Source of the DNA: Thalassotalea euphylliae
GTDB taxonomy: Bacteria > Pseudomonadota > Gammaproteobacteria > Enterobacterales > Alteromonadaceae
Length of the DNA: 64,000 nt
Direction: 5' to 3'
Assembly: GCF_003390335.1 (NCBI RefSeq)
Contig: NZ_QUOU01000001.1
Coordinates: forward strand, 1,488,001 to 1,552,000
In this document: in pieces, positions 53,345 through 62,553 of the stretch
How positions within the stretch are numbered: position 1 is the first letter of the stretch
How the letters are laid out: the number at the start of each line of letters is the position of its first letter
The notes under the pieces: generated by a model
What the model was told of the DNA's origin: nothing
Databases searched by the model: none
What the model saw: the letters and a program-made list of their open reading frames with translations, nothing else
Made by a program: the position numbers and the translations under genes

Positions 53345-53419
53345 TGGCTGGGGTATCAGGATTTGAACCTGAGAATGACGGGATCAAAACCCGCTGCCTT
53401 ACCGCTTGGCTATACCCCA
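53345..53419 (-). tRNA. tRNA-Gln (anticodon TTG), third copy
   Basis: 75 nt, same sequence as the other two Gln genes; it is separated from the second by 61 bp. CCA encoded. Confidence 0.95.
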
Positions 53420-53461
53420 ACGATGTTTCATATTTTAATAACATACAGCCTGCTATTAAAA

Positions 53462-53546
<85 letters not shown>

Positions 53547-53567
53547 ACAGAGTGCTGTGTAGTTTAA

Positions 53568-53645
53568 AGAGCCACCGCTCTCGCGTTACTGGAACGCTGA
53601 TTCCTAAATAAGGCCAGCATAGCTACCAATTCCGCTACTCCCTAA
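53568..53645 (-). pseudogene. Degenerate tRNA-Leu relic in the spacer
   Basis: On the plus strand CTACCAATTCCGCTACTCCC matches the 5' end of tRNA-Leu with one change, and CGCGTTACTGGAACG matches the variable-arm side, but the middle and anticodon are lost. It parallels the relic at 52789, so a block was probably duplicated. Confidence 0.6.
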
Positions 53646-53698
53646 CAGAGTATTTATTAAAGTAATAAAATCAATGATTTAAAACTTTAAATTGTAAA

Positions 53699-53775
53699 TG
53701 GTGGCTACACCGAGATTTGAACTTGGGACCCCATCATTATGAGTGATGTGCTCTAACCAGCTGAGCTATGTAGCC
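53699..53775 (-). tRNA. tRNA-Met (elongator, anticodon CAT), second copy
   Basis: 77 nt, same sequence as the copy at 52929-53005. It is the first gene of the transcript, 33 bp after the promoter. Confidence 0.95.
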
Positions 53776-53808
53776 ATTTACAATCTTGCCTCTCAGCAAG
53801 TGGCGCGT

Positions 53809-53837
53809 ATTATGCAAATCTGATCGCAGCTCGTCAA
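53809..53837 (-). promoter_or_regulatory. Promoter of the tRNA operon
   Basis: On the minus strand TTGACG (-35, 53837-53832), a 17-bp spacer, and CATAAT (-10, 53814-53809), followed by the GC-rich discriminator ACGCGCC. GC-rich discriminators mark stable-RNA promoters under stringent control. It would drive all eight tRNAs. Confidence 0.75.
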
Positions 53838-54249
53838 CCGTTTTTTTGCAAAAATATGACTACTTAGGTTTGTTTGGACAAATTACCAACAAGGCGTTTA
53901 ATTACTACGCGAGAAGCGTATTTATGCGACTAATTTAACGCGTAATTTGTTTTTATATTTTAGGAGAATACCTAAACAGTAGTAAGTAGTATTAAGTCAT
54001 GCTCTTAAATTAGTAAAACACAGTTAAAAGATATGGGTTAAGAGGTTTGAATTAAAGCTCCAGTATATTTACCTAAGTAACGCTAAAACTAGTATTAGAA
54101 GAGCAATTGCCGTATTAGCCACTTTTAACTATCAATAAATTATGTCTGCTGGCAGTTTATTCTTAGCTAGTGATTTGCACCTATATAAGCAGGCGCTTTT
54201 TTAAAACTGTAAGGCCATGACAAGTAGCGAGTGAGTGGACCAAAACTGA
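53838..54249. other. Intergenic stretch upstream of the tRNA operon
   Basis: About 410 bp of AT-rich sequence between the tRNA promoter and the ychF terminator. No reading frame or repeat was accepted. Confidence 0.4.
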
Positions 54250-54280
54250 AAACAAAAAAGGAGCCATTAGGCTCCTTCTT
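54250..54280 (-). terminator. Rho-independent terminator of ychF
   Basis: The stem AAGGAGCC (54258-54265) pairs with GGCTCCTT (54270-54277) and on the minus strand a T run follows. It lies 48 bp past the ychF stop. Confidence 0.85.
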
Positions 54281-54327
54281 CAATTATTAAGATAAACGCT
54301 AGATTAAGCGTTTAGTTAGACGTAGAG

Positions 54328-55419
54328 CTATACGTTAAATCTAAAGTGAACTACATCACCATCTTTAACTAGGTAATCTTTACCTTCTAAGCGCCATTTA
54401 CCTGCTTCTTTCGCACCCGATTCACCATTGTTTTCGATAAAGTCATCAAAACCAACAACCTCAGCGCGGATAAAGCCTTTTTCAAAGTCAGTGTGGATGA
54501 CACCAGCCGCTTGTGGGGCAGTGGCATTTTGCTTCACAGTCCAAGCGCGTACTTCTTTAACACCAGCGGTGAAGTAAGTTTGTAAGCTTAATAAACCGTA
54601 ACCAGAGTTAATCACGCGATTTAAGCCAGGCTCAGTTAAGCCCATTTCTTCCATAAAGATCTCGCGGTCTTCTTCGTCCATTTCTGAAAGCTCACCTTCA
54701 ATTTCTGCACATACAGGCACTACGACGGCACCTTCTTTCGCAGCAATTTCACGAACTTCATCAAGGTATGGATTATTTTCAAAGCCATCGTCATTAACAT
54801 TGGCAATGTACATAGTTGGCTTAACGGTTAAGAAGTTTAGGTATTTAACTGCCGCTAATTCTTCTTTTGTTAGCTCTAGTGAGCGGATCATTTCGCCTTC
54901 TTCTACGTGCGTCAAGATTTTCTCTAGCACAGGTACTTCAAATTTAGCGTCTTTGTCGCCACCTTTTGCTTTCTTTGCTTGTTTTTGCAGGGCACGCTCA
55001 GCCGTGTCCATATCAGCAAGAGCTAGCTCTGTGTTGATTACGTCAATATCGCTGCTTGGGCTAACTTTACCGGCAACGTGAACAATGTTTTCATTTTCAA
55101 AACAACGTACCACATGGCCAATCGCATCTGTTTCACGAATGTTAGCTAAGAACTTGTTACCTAAACCTTCACCTTTTGAGGCACCAGCAACAAGACCCGC
55201 AATATCAACAAATTCCATGGTGGTTGCGATAACGCGCTCAGGGTTAACAATCTTGGCAATTTGGTCTAAGCGAGGATCTGGCACAGGTACCACACCCGTG
55301 TTAGGTTCGATGGTACAGAACGGGAAGTTAGCCGCTTCAATACCCGCTTTTGTTAATGCGTTGAACAAAGTAGATTTACCTACGTTTGGCAAACCAACAA
55401 TACCACATTTAAAACCCAT
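54328..55419 (-). CDS. ychF: Redox-regulated ATPase YchF (Obg family)
   Basis: A 363-residue P-loop protein that hydrolyses ATP rather than GTP and binds ribosomes. It has the G1 motif GLPNVGKSTLFNAL, the DxxG in DIAGLVAGASKGEGLG, and the modified G4 NVND in place of NKxD that explains ATP preference. A coiled coil and a C-terminal TGS domain (FFTAGVKEVRAW) follow. It is the last gene of the rplY-pth-ychF group. Confidence 0.96.
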   Translation of the reverse strand: MGFKCGIVGLPNVGKSTLFNALTKAGIEAANFPFCTIEPNTGVVPVPDPRLDQIAKIVNPERVIATTMEFVDIAGLVAGASKGEGLGNKFLANIRETDAIGHVVRCFENENIVHVAGKVSPSSDIDVINTELALADMDTAERALQKQAKKAKGGDKDAKFEVPVLEKILTHVEEGEMIRSLELTKEELAAVKYLNFLTVKPTMYIANVNDDGFENNPYLDEVREIAAKEGAVVVPVCAEIEGELSEMDEEDREIFMEEMGLTEPGLNRVINSGYGLLSLQTYFTAGVKEVRAWTVKQNATAPQAAGVIHTDFEKGFIRAEVVGFDDFIENNGESGAKEAGKWRLEGKDYLVKDGDVVHFRFNV

Positions 55420-55492
55420 GATTTTTTCCTATCTCGTTATCGCCGATGTGCGGCAAATTAATTTGTGTCAGTACTTTTGGCCTATGCTAAAA

Positions 55493-56077
55493 CTATGCAG
55501 CTTTAAAGCTGTGTAAACGATTTTGCGCTTTCTTTAAATCGTCTTTTAGCCAAATTTCAAAGCAGCGGCTTGCTTCATCAACCGCTTGATCAATTAACGT
55601 TTGCTCGGCAGCAGGTGCTTTGCCAAGTACGTGTCCGGTTACGCGATCTTTATGGCCGGGGTGACCAATGCCAATGCGCAAACGGTAGAAATCTTTATTA
55701 TTTGCCATTCTGGCAATAATGTCTCGTAAGCCATTATGACCACCATGGCCACCACCCATTTTTATTTTACAAACTCCCGGTGTCATGTCCATTTCATCGT
55801 GTGCAACAAGCATTTCGCTAACGGGAATTTTGAAAAAATTCGCCAACGGTGCCACGGCTTGACCACTGCGATTCATAAAAGTGGTTGGAATAAGTAAATG
55901 AACAAGTTGACCCGCAATTTGCCCTTTGCCATAAAGGCCAGCATATTTCTTTTCGGGTTTTAAGGGGATGTTATGGATGCGAGCAAGTTCTTCAACGAAC
56001 CAGACGCCAGCGTTATGGCGAGTTTTGGTGTATTCGGGGCCGGGATTACCCAGCCCCACAACTAATTGAATAGTCAT
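55493..56077 (-). CDS. pth: Peptidyl-tRNA hydrolase
   Basis: A 194-residue enzyme that frees stalled peptidyl-tRNAs. The catalytic His lies in TRHNAGVWFVEEL (about residue 20) and the Asp in VAHDEMD (about 94); the Asn residues in FMNRSGQ and GGHGGHNGLRDI are also present. It sits 15 bp downstream of rplY and 73 bp before ychF on the same strand. Confidence 0.96.
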   Translation of the reverse strand: MTIQLVVGLGNPGPEYTKTRHNAGVWFVEELARIHNIPLKPEKKYAGLYGKGQIAGQLVHLLIPTTFMNRSGQAVAPLANFFKIPVSEMLVAHDEMDMTPGVCKIKMGGGHGGHNGLRDIIARMANNKDFYRLRIGIGHPGHKDRVTGHVLGKAPAAEQTLIDQAVDEASRCFEIWLKDDLKKAQNRLHSFKAA

Positions 56078-56092
56078 AAACGAACGTTATGA

Positions 56093-56707
56093 TTACTCTT
56101 CAGTTGCTTCTTCTTCAGCAGCTGCGTCGTTACCGCCTTTAGGAGCGTTTAATGTAACAACAGCTTGGTCGTGGCTTTCACCTTTAGCTAATTCATCAGA
56201 AGTAACGCCTTCTGGGAATTTAACGTCAGATAGGTGAAGAGTTTGACCAACTTCTAAGTCTGCACAATCAACTTCGATGAACTCTGGCAAGTTACCTGGT
56301 AAACAAGTAATTGCGATTTCAGCGATGTGGTGAGCAACAGAACCACCTTTCTTCGCAGCAGCTTCTTCATTTAAGAAGTGAACTGGAACGTTAGTGTGTA
56401 CAGCGTGTGTAGCATCAATACGCATGAAGTCCATGTGCATTACTAGCGGCTTGTACGGGTGACGTTGCATGTCTTTTAATAAACACTCAACTTTTTCACC
56501 GTCAACGTTTAACGTTAATACGTGAGAGTAGAATGCTTCTTCTTCTTGCGCACGGAATACTTTGTTGTGAGCAAGTGTTAAAGATACAGGCTCTTTGCCT
56601 TCACCGTAAAGGATAGCTGGAACTTTGTTCGCGTGACGTAGGCGGCGGCTCGCACCTTTCCCTAGGTCAGTACGTACTTCAGCATCCAAAGTAAATAAAT
56701 CAGTCAT
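56093..56707 (-). CDS. rplY: 50S ribosomal protein L25 (long, Ctc type)
   Basis: A 204-residue L25/Ctc protein that binds 5S rRNA. The N-terminal domain (about 1-95, LDAEVRTDLGKGASRRLR) matches L25 and the C-terminal TL5 domain (VHFLNEEAAAKKGGSVAHH, LPEFIEVDC) gives the longer form. The end is a flexible acidic tail. It begins the rplY-pth-ychF group. Confidence 0.94.
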   Translation of the reverse strand: MTDLFTLDAEVRTDLGKGASRRLRHANKVPAILYGEGKEPVSLTLAHNKVFRAQEEEAFYSHVLTLNVDGEKVECLLKDMQRHPYKPLVMHMDFMRIDATHAVHTNVPVHFLNEEAAAKKGGSVAHHIAEIAITCLPGNLPEFIEVDCADLEVGQTLHLSDVKFPEGVTSDELAKGESHDQAVVTLNAPKGGNDAAAEEEATEE

Positions 56708-57055
56708 GATAAATACTCTATTAATAAGTCAAAAATTGTTGCTCTTTGCGACCAAGAACAACCTGAAAACCTTTTAATTTTAACTAACTTAACCTTAGCG
56801 TTAACCAAGCTTAAATCTTAGCCAGAATAAAAAGGCGCGGCATCATAGCATTTTAGCCAATTAAAAGCCAAGGGATTATTGCTGCGAAGTGTAGTTTAGG
56901 TGTGGTTATGACAGAGCGCCACTAATTTATATCTGTACCAGACGGCAATTGTAGAAACGAGAACTACAAAAACAATAGGGCATAAATTTGCACTAGCCAT
57001 TCACTTTATAAAAGCTTGGTACTAGAATACACAGCGCTACTGTTTAGAGAGTTTT
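56708..57055. other. Divergent promoter region of rplY and the Cys-rich gene
   Basis: A 348-bp non-coding region; both adjacent genes are transcribed away from it. No clear operator, such as a Zur or Fur palindrome, was identified. Confidence 0.4.
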
Positions 57056-57457
57056 ATGTACCACCCGTCATTTAGAGTTTTTATCACCTTACTGTTATTG
57101 TTTGCCTTTATTGGGCAGGCGGTAGTGTTTGTTGATGCCGACGATAAGTCTGCAGGCGAAACACAAGCTGTTGGAACTTCTGCTAAGTTAACTGATGATG
57201 CAGCTCATACCAAACAAGCCGGCACTGAACAACACGAGGATTGCTGTGATGGAAGTTGTGATCCCAGTTGTAATGTCGATTGCAGTGACGGTGCCTGTAT
57301 TTGTAGTAGCAGTATGTGCTCCGCAACCCTTTATTTAACCGCTTTTATTCGCAGTCCAGCAACTGTTTTTGTTGCTACCCCTATTTACAGTTATCAGTTC
57401 CCACATACCTATTTTATAGCTAATTCGCTTTATCGCCCGCCAATAAGCGCCACTTAA
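57056..57457 (+). CDS. Cys-rich exported or membrane protein, possibly metal-binding
   Basis: A 133-residue protein with an N-terminal hydrophobic segment (about 9-27) and a central cluster of eleven Cys within about 30 residues (CCDGSCDPSCNVDC, then CICSSSMC). After it comes a second hydrophobic stretch. The cluster could bind copper, zinc or iron-sulfur. It lies 167 bp upstream of a TonB receptor whose N-terminus is His-rich, and on the same strand, which suggests a shared role in metal handling. No family was recognised. Confidence 0.55.
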   Translation: MYHPSFRVFITLLLLFAFIGQAVVFVDADDKSAGETQAVGTSAKLTDDAAHTKQAGTEQHEDCCDGSCDPSCNVDCSDGACICSSSMCSATLYLTAFIRSPATVFVATPIYSYQFPHTYFIANSLYRPPISAT

Positions 57458-57624
57458 TATTTCTGCGCAAGCTTTGGCTTTTTCCCAAATAGCAGGGAAT
57501 GAATAGCCAGAAGCGGCTTTGTGCACTAATCACTAGACACTAATCACTAAAAGACGTGCTTTGTTGCCATGAGCAACTCTTCACACTAAGCCCAGTTAAA
57601 TACCTAAGCATTCACGAGGTAAAA

Positions 57625-59670
57625 ATGCTTTTGAATAAAATTAGCCTAGCCATTGCTGTCGCGATGTTGCCAGCCATATCAAGCGCCAGTGAAAAACATG
57701 GCAAACACAATGAACATAACAGCCATCAAGAAGAGATTGGTCATCATCACGACCATCACGAACATTCAGATAACGGCGTTGAACGTATTCAAGTGACCGC
57801 TTCCCGCTTAGGGCGTATTGTCACTGAATCCGCCACTCGAACCGAAGTGATAAATGGCGAAGAAGTGCAAGAAAAAGCACTAATGCGTCCGGGCAATATT
57901 TCCATGTTAGTGGCTGAAACTGGCGGAGTGCGTGTGCAAACCACATCGCCAGCGCTTGGTAGCGCCAATATTCGCTTGCAAGGTTTATATGGACGTTACA
58001 CACAATTGCTCAGTGACGGTTTGCCGCTATATGGCGGGCAAACAGCGTCTATCGGCTTATTACAAATCCTCCCAACAGATTTAGCGAACGTTGAAATTAT
58101 CAAAGGCTCTGCGTCGTCGCTTTATGGTGGTTCCGCACTAGGTGGTGTGATCAACTTAATTTCACGAACGCCTAGCCATAATAGAGAGGGCGAGGTCGAG
58201 GGAGAGGTACTCGTCAATTTAACCTCAAAAGATGGGCAAGATATTACTTCTTATTTCGCGTCACCCATAACAGATACGCTAAGCGCTTCGGTAACCGCTG
58301 GTGTTCATCATCAAAAAGAAGAAGATCTCGACTATGATGGTTGGATTGATATGGCTGGTTATGACCGCGCGACAGTGCGCCCGCGTTTTTACTGGCAAGG
58401 GGAGGATGGTGCCAACCTTTACTTAACCTTAGGGGCGATGAAGGAGCAGCGCACAGGTGGCACGCGCGAGGGGGCAACTGCGCCAGATGGAAATCCGTTT
58501 GCGCAAGATCAAGATACAGTGCGCACCGACCTTGGCTTTATTTATGACGCACCGCTAAATGAAACATTAAATGTAAATGTGCGTGGCTCGGCAATGAATC
58601 AAGATCATGAGCATCAATACGGCACTGTATTTGAAGACGATTCTCATCAAAGCTACTTAATTGAGTCCAGTGTTTCAGGTTATGGCGATCAGGCGGCATG
58701 GCTTATTGGCGCGGCGTTTCAGTCAGAGCAATTTGATTCAGAAACTTTTTCTGAATTTAACTACACCTACGATGTCCCGGGTTTGTTTACCCAATTAGAT
58801 TATGACGCCAGTGACGAGCTTGCGCTATCACTAAGCGCCAGAACCGATTGGCACAGTGAATACGGTACTCAATTTAGCCCGAGAATTTCAGTGCTTTATA
58901 GCCCTGATAATTGGACGATTCGCGGCGCTTTCGGTCAAGGGTTTTACGCACCAACGCCATTTATTGAAGATATTGATGAAACTGGGCTATCGCGTTTAGC
59001 ACCCTTGGCTGATCTTGAAGAAGAGCAAGCGTCAACTGCGTCAATAGATGTGAGTTATGTGCTTGGTGACTTCGAAACTAGCGTTACTTTCTTCGCTTCT
59101 CATATTGATAATGTTACTGAGCTAGCGACTCTCAATAATTTACAGACTGATGTTGAAGATAATAGTGGCAAACAAGTCGCAATCGTTAATGCACAAGGTG
59201 AGAGTCGCATTAGTGGTGCAGAATTACTGCTGCGTTATCGCTGGCACGACATTAAATTTACTGGTAGCTATTTATATACCGATGCCACTAAACCTAACCT
59301 ATTGGCATCAGGCCGTTCACCGATCACCTTAACGCCACAGCATTCAGCGGGTTTAGTGGTGATGTGGGAAGAGCACGGCAGCCATTTACTCGGTTTTGAA
59401 GCGTACTACACCGGTACGCAAGCGCTTGAAAACAACCCATATCGCGAGCGCAGTGATGCCTATTGGCACTTAGGTTTGTTGGGCCAAATTACCCTAGGCA
59501 AGGTAAGTTGGTTTGTTAATGCGGAAAACCTGCTGAATGTGCGCCAAACCAAAGAAGATCCATTGCTACTGCCAGCACAAGCACCAAGTGGTCGCTGGAC
59601 AACCGATATTTGGTCACGCAATGATGGTTTTACCGTTAATGCGGGTGTACGTTTCCAGTTTGGTGGCTAA
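57625..59670 (+). CDS. TonB-dependent receptor with His-rich N-terminus (likely metal uptake)
   Basis: A 681-residue outer-membrane receptor. The start is set at the ATG at 57625 (preceded by GAGGT), giving a signal peptide ending near SSASE. After it comes a His-rich stretch (about 24-50, e.g. GHHHDHHEHSD). The plug (RIQVTASRLGRIVTESATRT, then LYGGSALGGVINLISRTP) and barrel follow, ending in the aromatic-terminated VRFQFGG. His-rich leaders occur in zinc receptors such as ZnuD and copper receptors; the metal is not determined. A terminator-like hairpin follows at 59728. Confidence 0.88.
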   Translation: MLLNKISLAIAVAMLPAISSASEKHGKHNEHNSHQEEIGHHHDHHEHSDNGVERIQVTASRLGRIVTESATRTEVINGEEVQEKALMRPGNISMLVAETGGVRVQTTSPALGSANIRLQGLYGRYTQLLSDGLPLYGGQTASIGLLQILPTDLANVEIIKGSASSLYGGSALGGVINLISRTPSHNREGEVEGEVLVNLTSKDGQDITSYFASPITDTLSASVTAGVHHQKEEDLDYDGWIDMAGYDRATVRPRFYWQGEDGANLYLTLGAMKEQRTGGTREGATAPDGNPFAQDQDTVRTDLGFIYDAPLNETLNVNVRGSAMNQDHEHQYGTVFEDDSHQSYLIESSVSGYGDQAAWLIGAAFQSEQFDSETFSEFNYTYDVPGLFTQLDYDASDELALSLSARTDWHSEYGTQFSPRISVLYSPDNWTIRGAFGQGFYAPTPFIEDIDETGLSRLAPLADLEEEQASTASIDVSYVLGDFETSVTFFASHIDNVTELATLNNLQTDVEDNSGKQVAIVNAQGESRISGAELLLRYRWHDIKFTGSYLYTDATKPNLLASGRSPITLTPQHSAGLVVMWEEHGSHLLGFEAYYTGTQALENNPYRERSDAYWHLGLLGQITLGKVSWFVNAENLLNVRQTKEDPLLLPAQAPSGRWTTDIWSRNDGFTVNAGVRFQFGG

Positions 59671-59727
59671 CGCTCTAAAGGGGGAATAAAGTAAAGTGAA
59701 ACAAAGTAACGAGACAAATTGATAATA

Positions 59728-59760
59728 AAAAGGGCATTTAAATAAATGCCCTTGTATTGT
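59728..59760 (+). terminator. Terminator-like hairpin after the TonB receptor
   Basis: AAGGGCATTT (59730-59739) pairs with AAATGCCCTT (59744-59753) and is followed by GTATTGTT, a weak T-rich tract. It lies 58 bp past the receptor stop. Confidence 0.6.
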
Positions 59761-59878
59761 TCATTCACTTTGGCTGGTTAAATATCGCCCTATATTTCAA
59801 ATGGAGATTCGTCTAGACTTAATTTCAATAAGGCAAAGCATAATATGCTCTGCAAATTGATCGTAATTAAGGAAAATT

Positions 59879-60271
59879 ATGACGACGAAAAGTAAATGGA
59901 AAGCGTTTTTTTGGTTTAACTTACTCTTGGCCTTATTGGAAATATACAGAGCTTTAACTACGCCAGAAATACTACAGCCAGCAATACCCGACTGGCTCTC
60001 TTACCTTAATGTTGTAATTCTCCCTTGTTGGTTGTTCGGGCTTTATGCCTACGCGTACTCTTTTAACCTTCCTGATTATTTATTCAAGTACAAATTTGGG
60101 CAAGTTGTTACTGCTTTGATTTTTATGTCTGCCTATTTAGGTGTTTACTTTGAATATATGGCTGGTGGGTACTTAGGCCGCGAAATGTTTTTTATCGTTT
60201 TAATTACAACCTTGTACCTAATGATCCATGGATATGCGTTAACAAACTTGACCAAAACTAAAAGGATTTAA
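59879..60271 (+). CDS. Small four-helix membrane protein of unknown function (130 aa)
   Basis: A 130-residue integral membrane protein with hydrophobic segments at about 8-23, 42-62, 72-92 and 100-120 and a basic end (LTKTKRI). It starts after AAGGAAA at good spacing. The next gene begins 1 bp after its stop, so they form an operon. No family was recognised. Confidence 0.6.
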   Translation: MTTKSKWKAFFWFNLLLALLEIYRALTTPEILQPAIPDWLSYLNVVILPCWLFGLYAYAYSFNLPDYLFKYKFGQVVTALIFMSAYLGVYFEYMAGGYLGREMFFIVLITTLYLMIHGYALTNLTKTKRI

Positions 60272-60272
60272 T

Positions 60273-60551
60273 ATGGCAAATCTAGGTAAGTTAATGAACT
60301 TCGTTTTTTCAGGCGTATCGGAAGGCGTCAAAATAGCGTGGGATAAAAAACAAGCAAACAAAAAATATAGAGAAATTATATCAACCGTTAAACTCGTGAT
60401 TTCTAATCAAGGCAGAAGCTTAGAGCATGCGGATGCTGTGTTGAATGTGCTTGTTAACTTGGTTCCTATGGGGCAAGGCGTCGTAACTTTAAAAAGCTCT
60501 ATATTGATAGCCCTCAAGGCTGGCGAAAGCTGCCGGAAGATCCAGAAATGA
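60273..60551 (+). CDS. Small protein of unknown function (92 aa)
   Basis: A 92-residue protein with a basic N-terminal part (WDKKQANKKYREI) and a mildly hydrophobic C-terminal half. It follows the membrane protein gene with a 1-bp gap, suggesting coupled translation. No domain was recognised. Confidence 0.5.
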   Translation: MANLGKLMNFVFSGVSEGVKIAWDKKQANKKYREIISTVKLVISNQGRSLEHADAVLNVLVNLVPMGQGVVTLKSSILIALKAGESCRKIQK

Positions 60552-60667
60552 TTCCGTACGGGCATTGGCATTAGACTTGTTTATTGCAGATTTTTTGCCG
60601 TTTTTTTGCGGTTAATGTTGTCAGGTACTTTTGGTAAGCACCTGACACTGAAATTTAAGCTTTCTAG

Positions 60668-61531
60668 CTATTTGTCATTATCAATCAACCCAGCTAACCC
60701 TTTTTGTGCAAAGCTCGGCAAGGCAAAAGCTGCGCTGTGTAGTGCTGCGTTGTAATAGTCAAACTCTAAACCACTTTCCGTTACACGTGCTGGGTTAAAG
60801 TCGTTAACTGGGTGGTACTTCTTCGACGCAAAAGTAAAACTCCATAAACCGCCTGGGTAGGTGAGGTTGCTAAAGCTATACAGGTAGTTATTTGGGAATA
60901 CTGCGTTGAGCACTTTGAGTAACGATTGCTGAATTTCTAGTGCGTACCATGAAGATTCCCCTTGCGAAACGACAATGCCATCGTCAGTTAAGCAGCTAAA
61001 TACATCGCGGTAAAAAGCTTCACCAAATAGTGGTTGGGCAGGGCCGATAGGATCTGTGCTATCGACAATAATCACATCGAATTTTTCATTTGTTTCTTGT
61101 ACGAACTTAACGCCATCACCAATAATTAGGTCAATGCGCGGATCGTCTAATGCGCTAGCAGTTTGTGGGATATGGGCTTTACAGGCGTCAACCACCATGC
61201 CGTCAATTTCCACCATGGTACATTTTTCAACGGATGAATGGCGGATCACTTCACGCGCGGTACCACCATCACCGCCACCAATCACCAGCACATTTTTCGG
61301 GTTAGGGTGCACAAACAAAGGCACGTGGGTGATCATATCGTGGTAGGCAAATTCATCGCGCTCAGTGACCATGATCAAACCGTCATTCAGTAACATTTTA
61401 CCGTGGCCTTTAGTTTCTACCACATCAACGGTTTGGAACTCGCTTTTGCCAGAAAATAGCACTTTCTCGACTTTAAACTTTAGCCCTAAAAAGTCTTCAA
61501 ATTTTTCTTCTACCCATAAATTAGAGTGCAT
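60668..61531 (-). CDS. speE: Spermidine synthase
   Basis: A 287-residue aminopropyltransferase that converts putrescine and decarboxylated SAM to spermidine. Signatures include VLVIGGGDGGTAREVIRH, the catalytic Asp in VDSTDPIGPA and the gate loop residues that follow. The start at 61531 (MHSNLWVEEKFEDFLG) gives the E. coli length; it overlaps the end of speD by 11 bp, so translation is coupled. The upstream in-frame codons at 61558 are not needed. Confidence 0.95.
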   Translation of the reverse strand: MHSNLWVEEKFEDFLGLKFKVEKVLFSGKSEFQTVDVVETKGHGKMLLNDGLIMVTERDEFAYHDMITHVPLFVHPNPKNVLVIGGGDGGTAREVIRHSSVEKCTMVEIDGMVVDACKAHIPQTASALDDPRIDLIIGDGVKFVQETNEKFDVIIVDSTDPIGPAQPLFGEAFYRDVFSCLTDDGIVVSQGESSWYALEIQQSLLKVLNAVFPNNYLYSFSNLTYPGGLWSFTFASKKYHPVNDFNPARVTESGLEFDYYNAALHSAAFALPSFAQKGLAGLIDNDK

Positions 61532-62483
61532 GGTTTTCTCCTGAAATATCCAGTTCAATTGGCGCTGAAAATTGCTCGCTCGGTAAAATAAAGTTGGCGA
61601 AGTTAACTAGGTAGCCATTGGTTAAGGTTTTGCTCACCAGCGATTTACTCACGTATTGCGAGGGGATAGCTGCATGAATTTGCTCGGCAAAATCAGCCTC
61701 ATTAAAGCTCATTAAATCAAACGATGCTGGCGCTAATACCGCTAAAATTTGCGGCGCGAGTGCAACTAAATTAAGGTTTGACTCAAACGAGATATAGCTG
61801 CTATCCGCTTGCGGCGTGACATGAATGGTTAAATACTCGCGGTCTTTAATGGCATTGAGTGAATAACCGTATGGCTCAAACACGAAATCATCTATCGTAA
61901 AGCCTGGTAATAGCTCGTCGATTTTTAAATAAGCGCGAATCTCTTCAGCCGATAAATTTGGCTGAGTTAGATGCTGCGATGCTTGTTCACTAATTTGATA
62001 AGCCAGCAACTCATAAGTTTTATCGCTTTTGTCGGCAACAAAGTCGTTATCGAGATGAAACACATAGTTATGATGGCTGTCCATCTCACCGAAGCGATAG
62101 GCCTTCCCCGGAAAGTGACTGGCGAGCAGCTTAATATCATCACCAAAACAGCTTGGCTGGGCTTGCGCAAAATATTCGTTTTTACGCTGATAAATAAGAT
62201 GCGTAATGGCGTCTTTACCTTGGTGTTTAACAAAGTAATCCACCGAGTTAATTAACTGAGTGACACCACAGGTAAGAATAAGCATGCGATCATGCCAAAC
62301 AAACAAGCTGGATTCCGACAATAAAAATGCCTTGCAATGTTCGTTTTCAATGCTTGATAAAATCTGCGCATGGCAGCAATTGACTAATGCTGCCCAAAAT
62401 TCATTATCAATATCAGTTAACAAGTTTAATGTGTTGGGATTAACTAATATTTCGGCTTTTTTTTCTGAACCTTCAAAAAACAC
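61521..62483 (-). CDS. speD: S-adenosylmethionine decarboxylase, eukaryotic type
   Basis: A 320-residue proenzyme that makes the aminopropyl donor for polyamine synthesis. It begins FFEGSEKKAEI and has LSESSLFV (about 55-62) with the self-cleavage Glu57-Ser58, followed by LILTCGVTQLI with the conserved Cys (about 72). These match the plant/animal enzyme (FFEGTEK, LSESS, TCGTT), not the shorter E. coli enzyme. It also has HNYVFHLDN and LFKYEPYGYSLNA-like segments. It precedes speE, giving a speD-speE operon. Acquisition from another lineage is possible. Confidence 0.87.
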   Translation of the reverse strand: MFFEGSEKKAEILVNPNTLNLLTDIDNEFWAALVNCCHAQILSSIENEHCKAFLLSESSLFVWHDRMLILTCGVTQLINSVDYFVKHQGKDAITHLIYQRKNEYFAQAQPSCFGDDIKLLASHFPGKAYRFGEMDSHHNYVFHLDNDFVADKSDKTYELLAYQISEQASQHLTQPNLSAEEIRAYLKIDELLPGFTIDDFVFEPYGYSLNAIKDREYLTIHVTPQADSSYISFESNLNLVALAPQILAVLAPASFDLMSFNEADFAEQIHAAIPSQYVSKSLVSKTLTNGYLVNFANFILPSEQFSAPIELDISGENHAL

Positions 62484-62553
62484 GACTTGCCCTCTAAAGC
62501 AACACGCAAAAAAATGGTGCGGTATTTTACAAATTATTTTGTGGTTTACAAGC

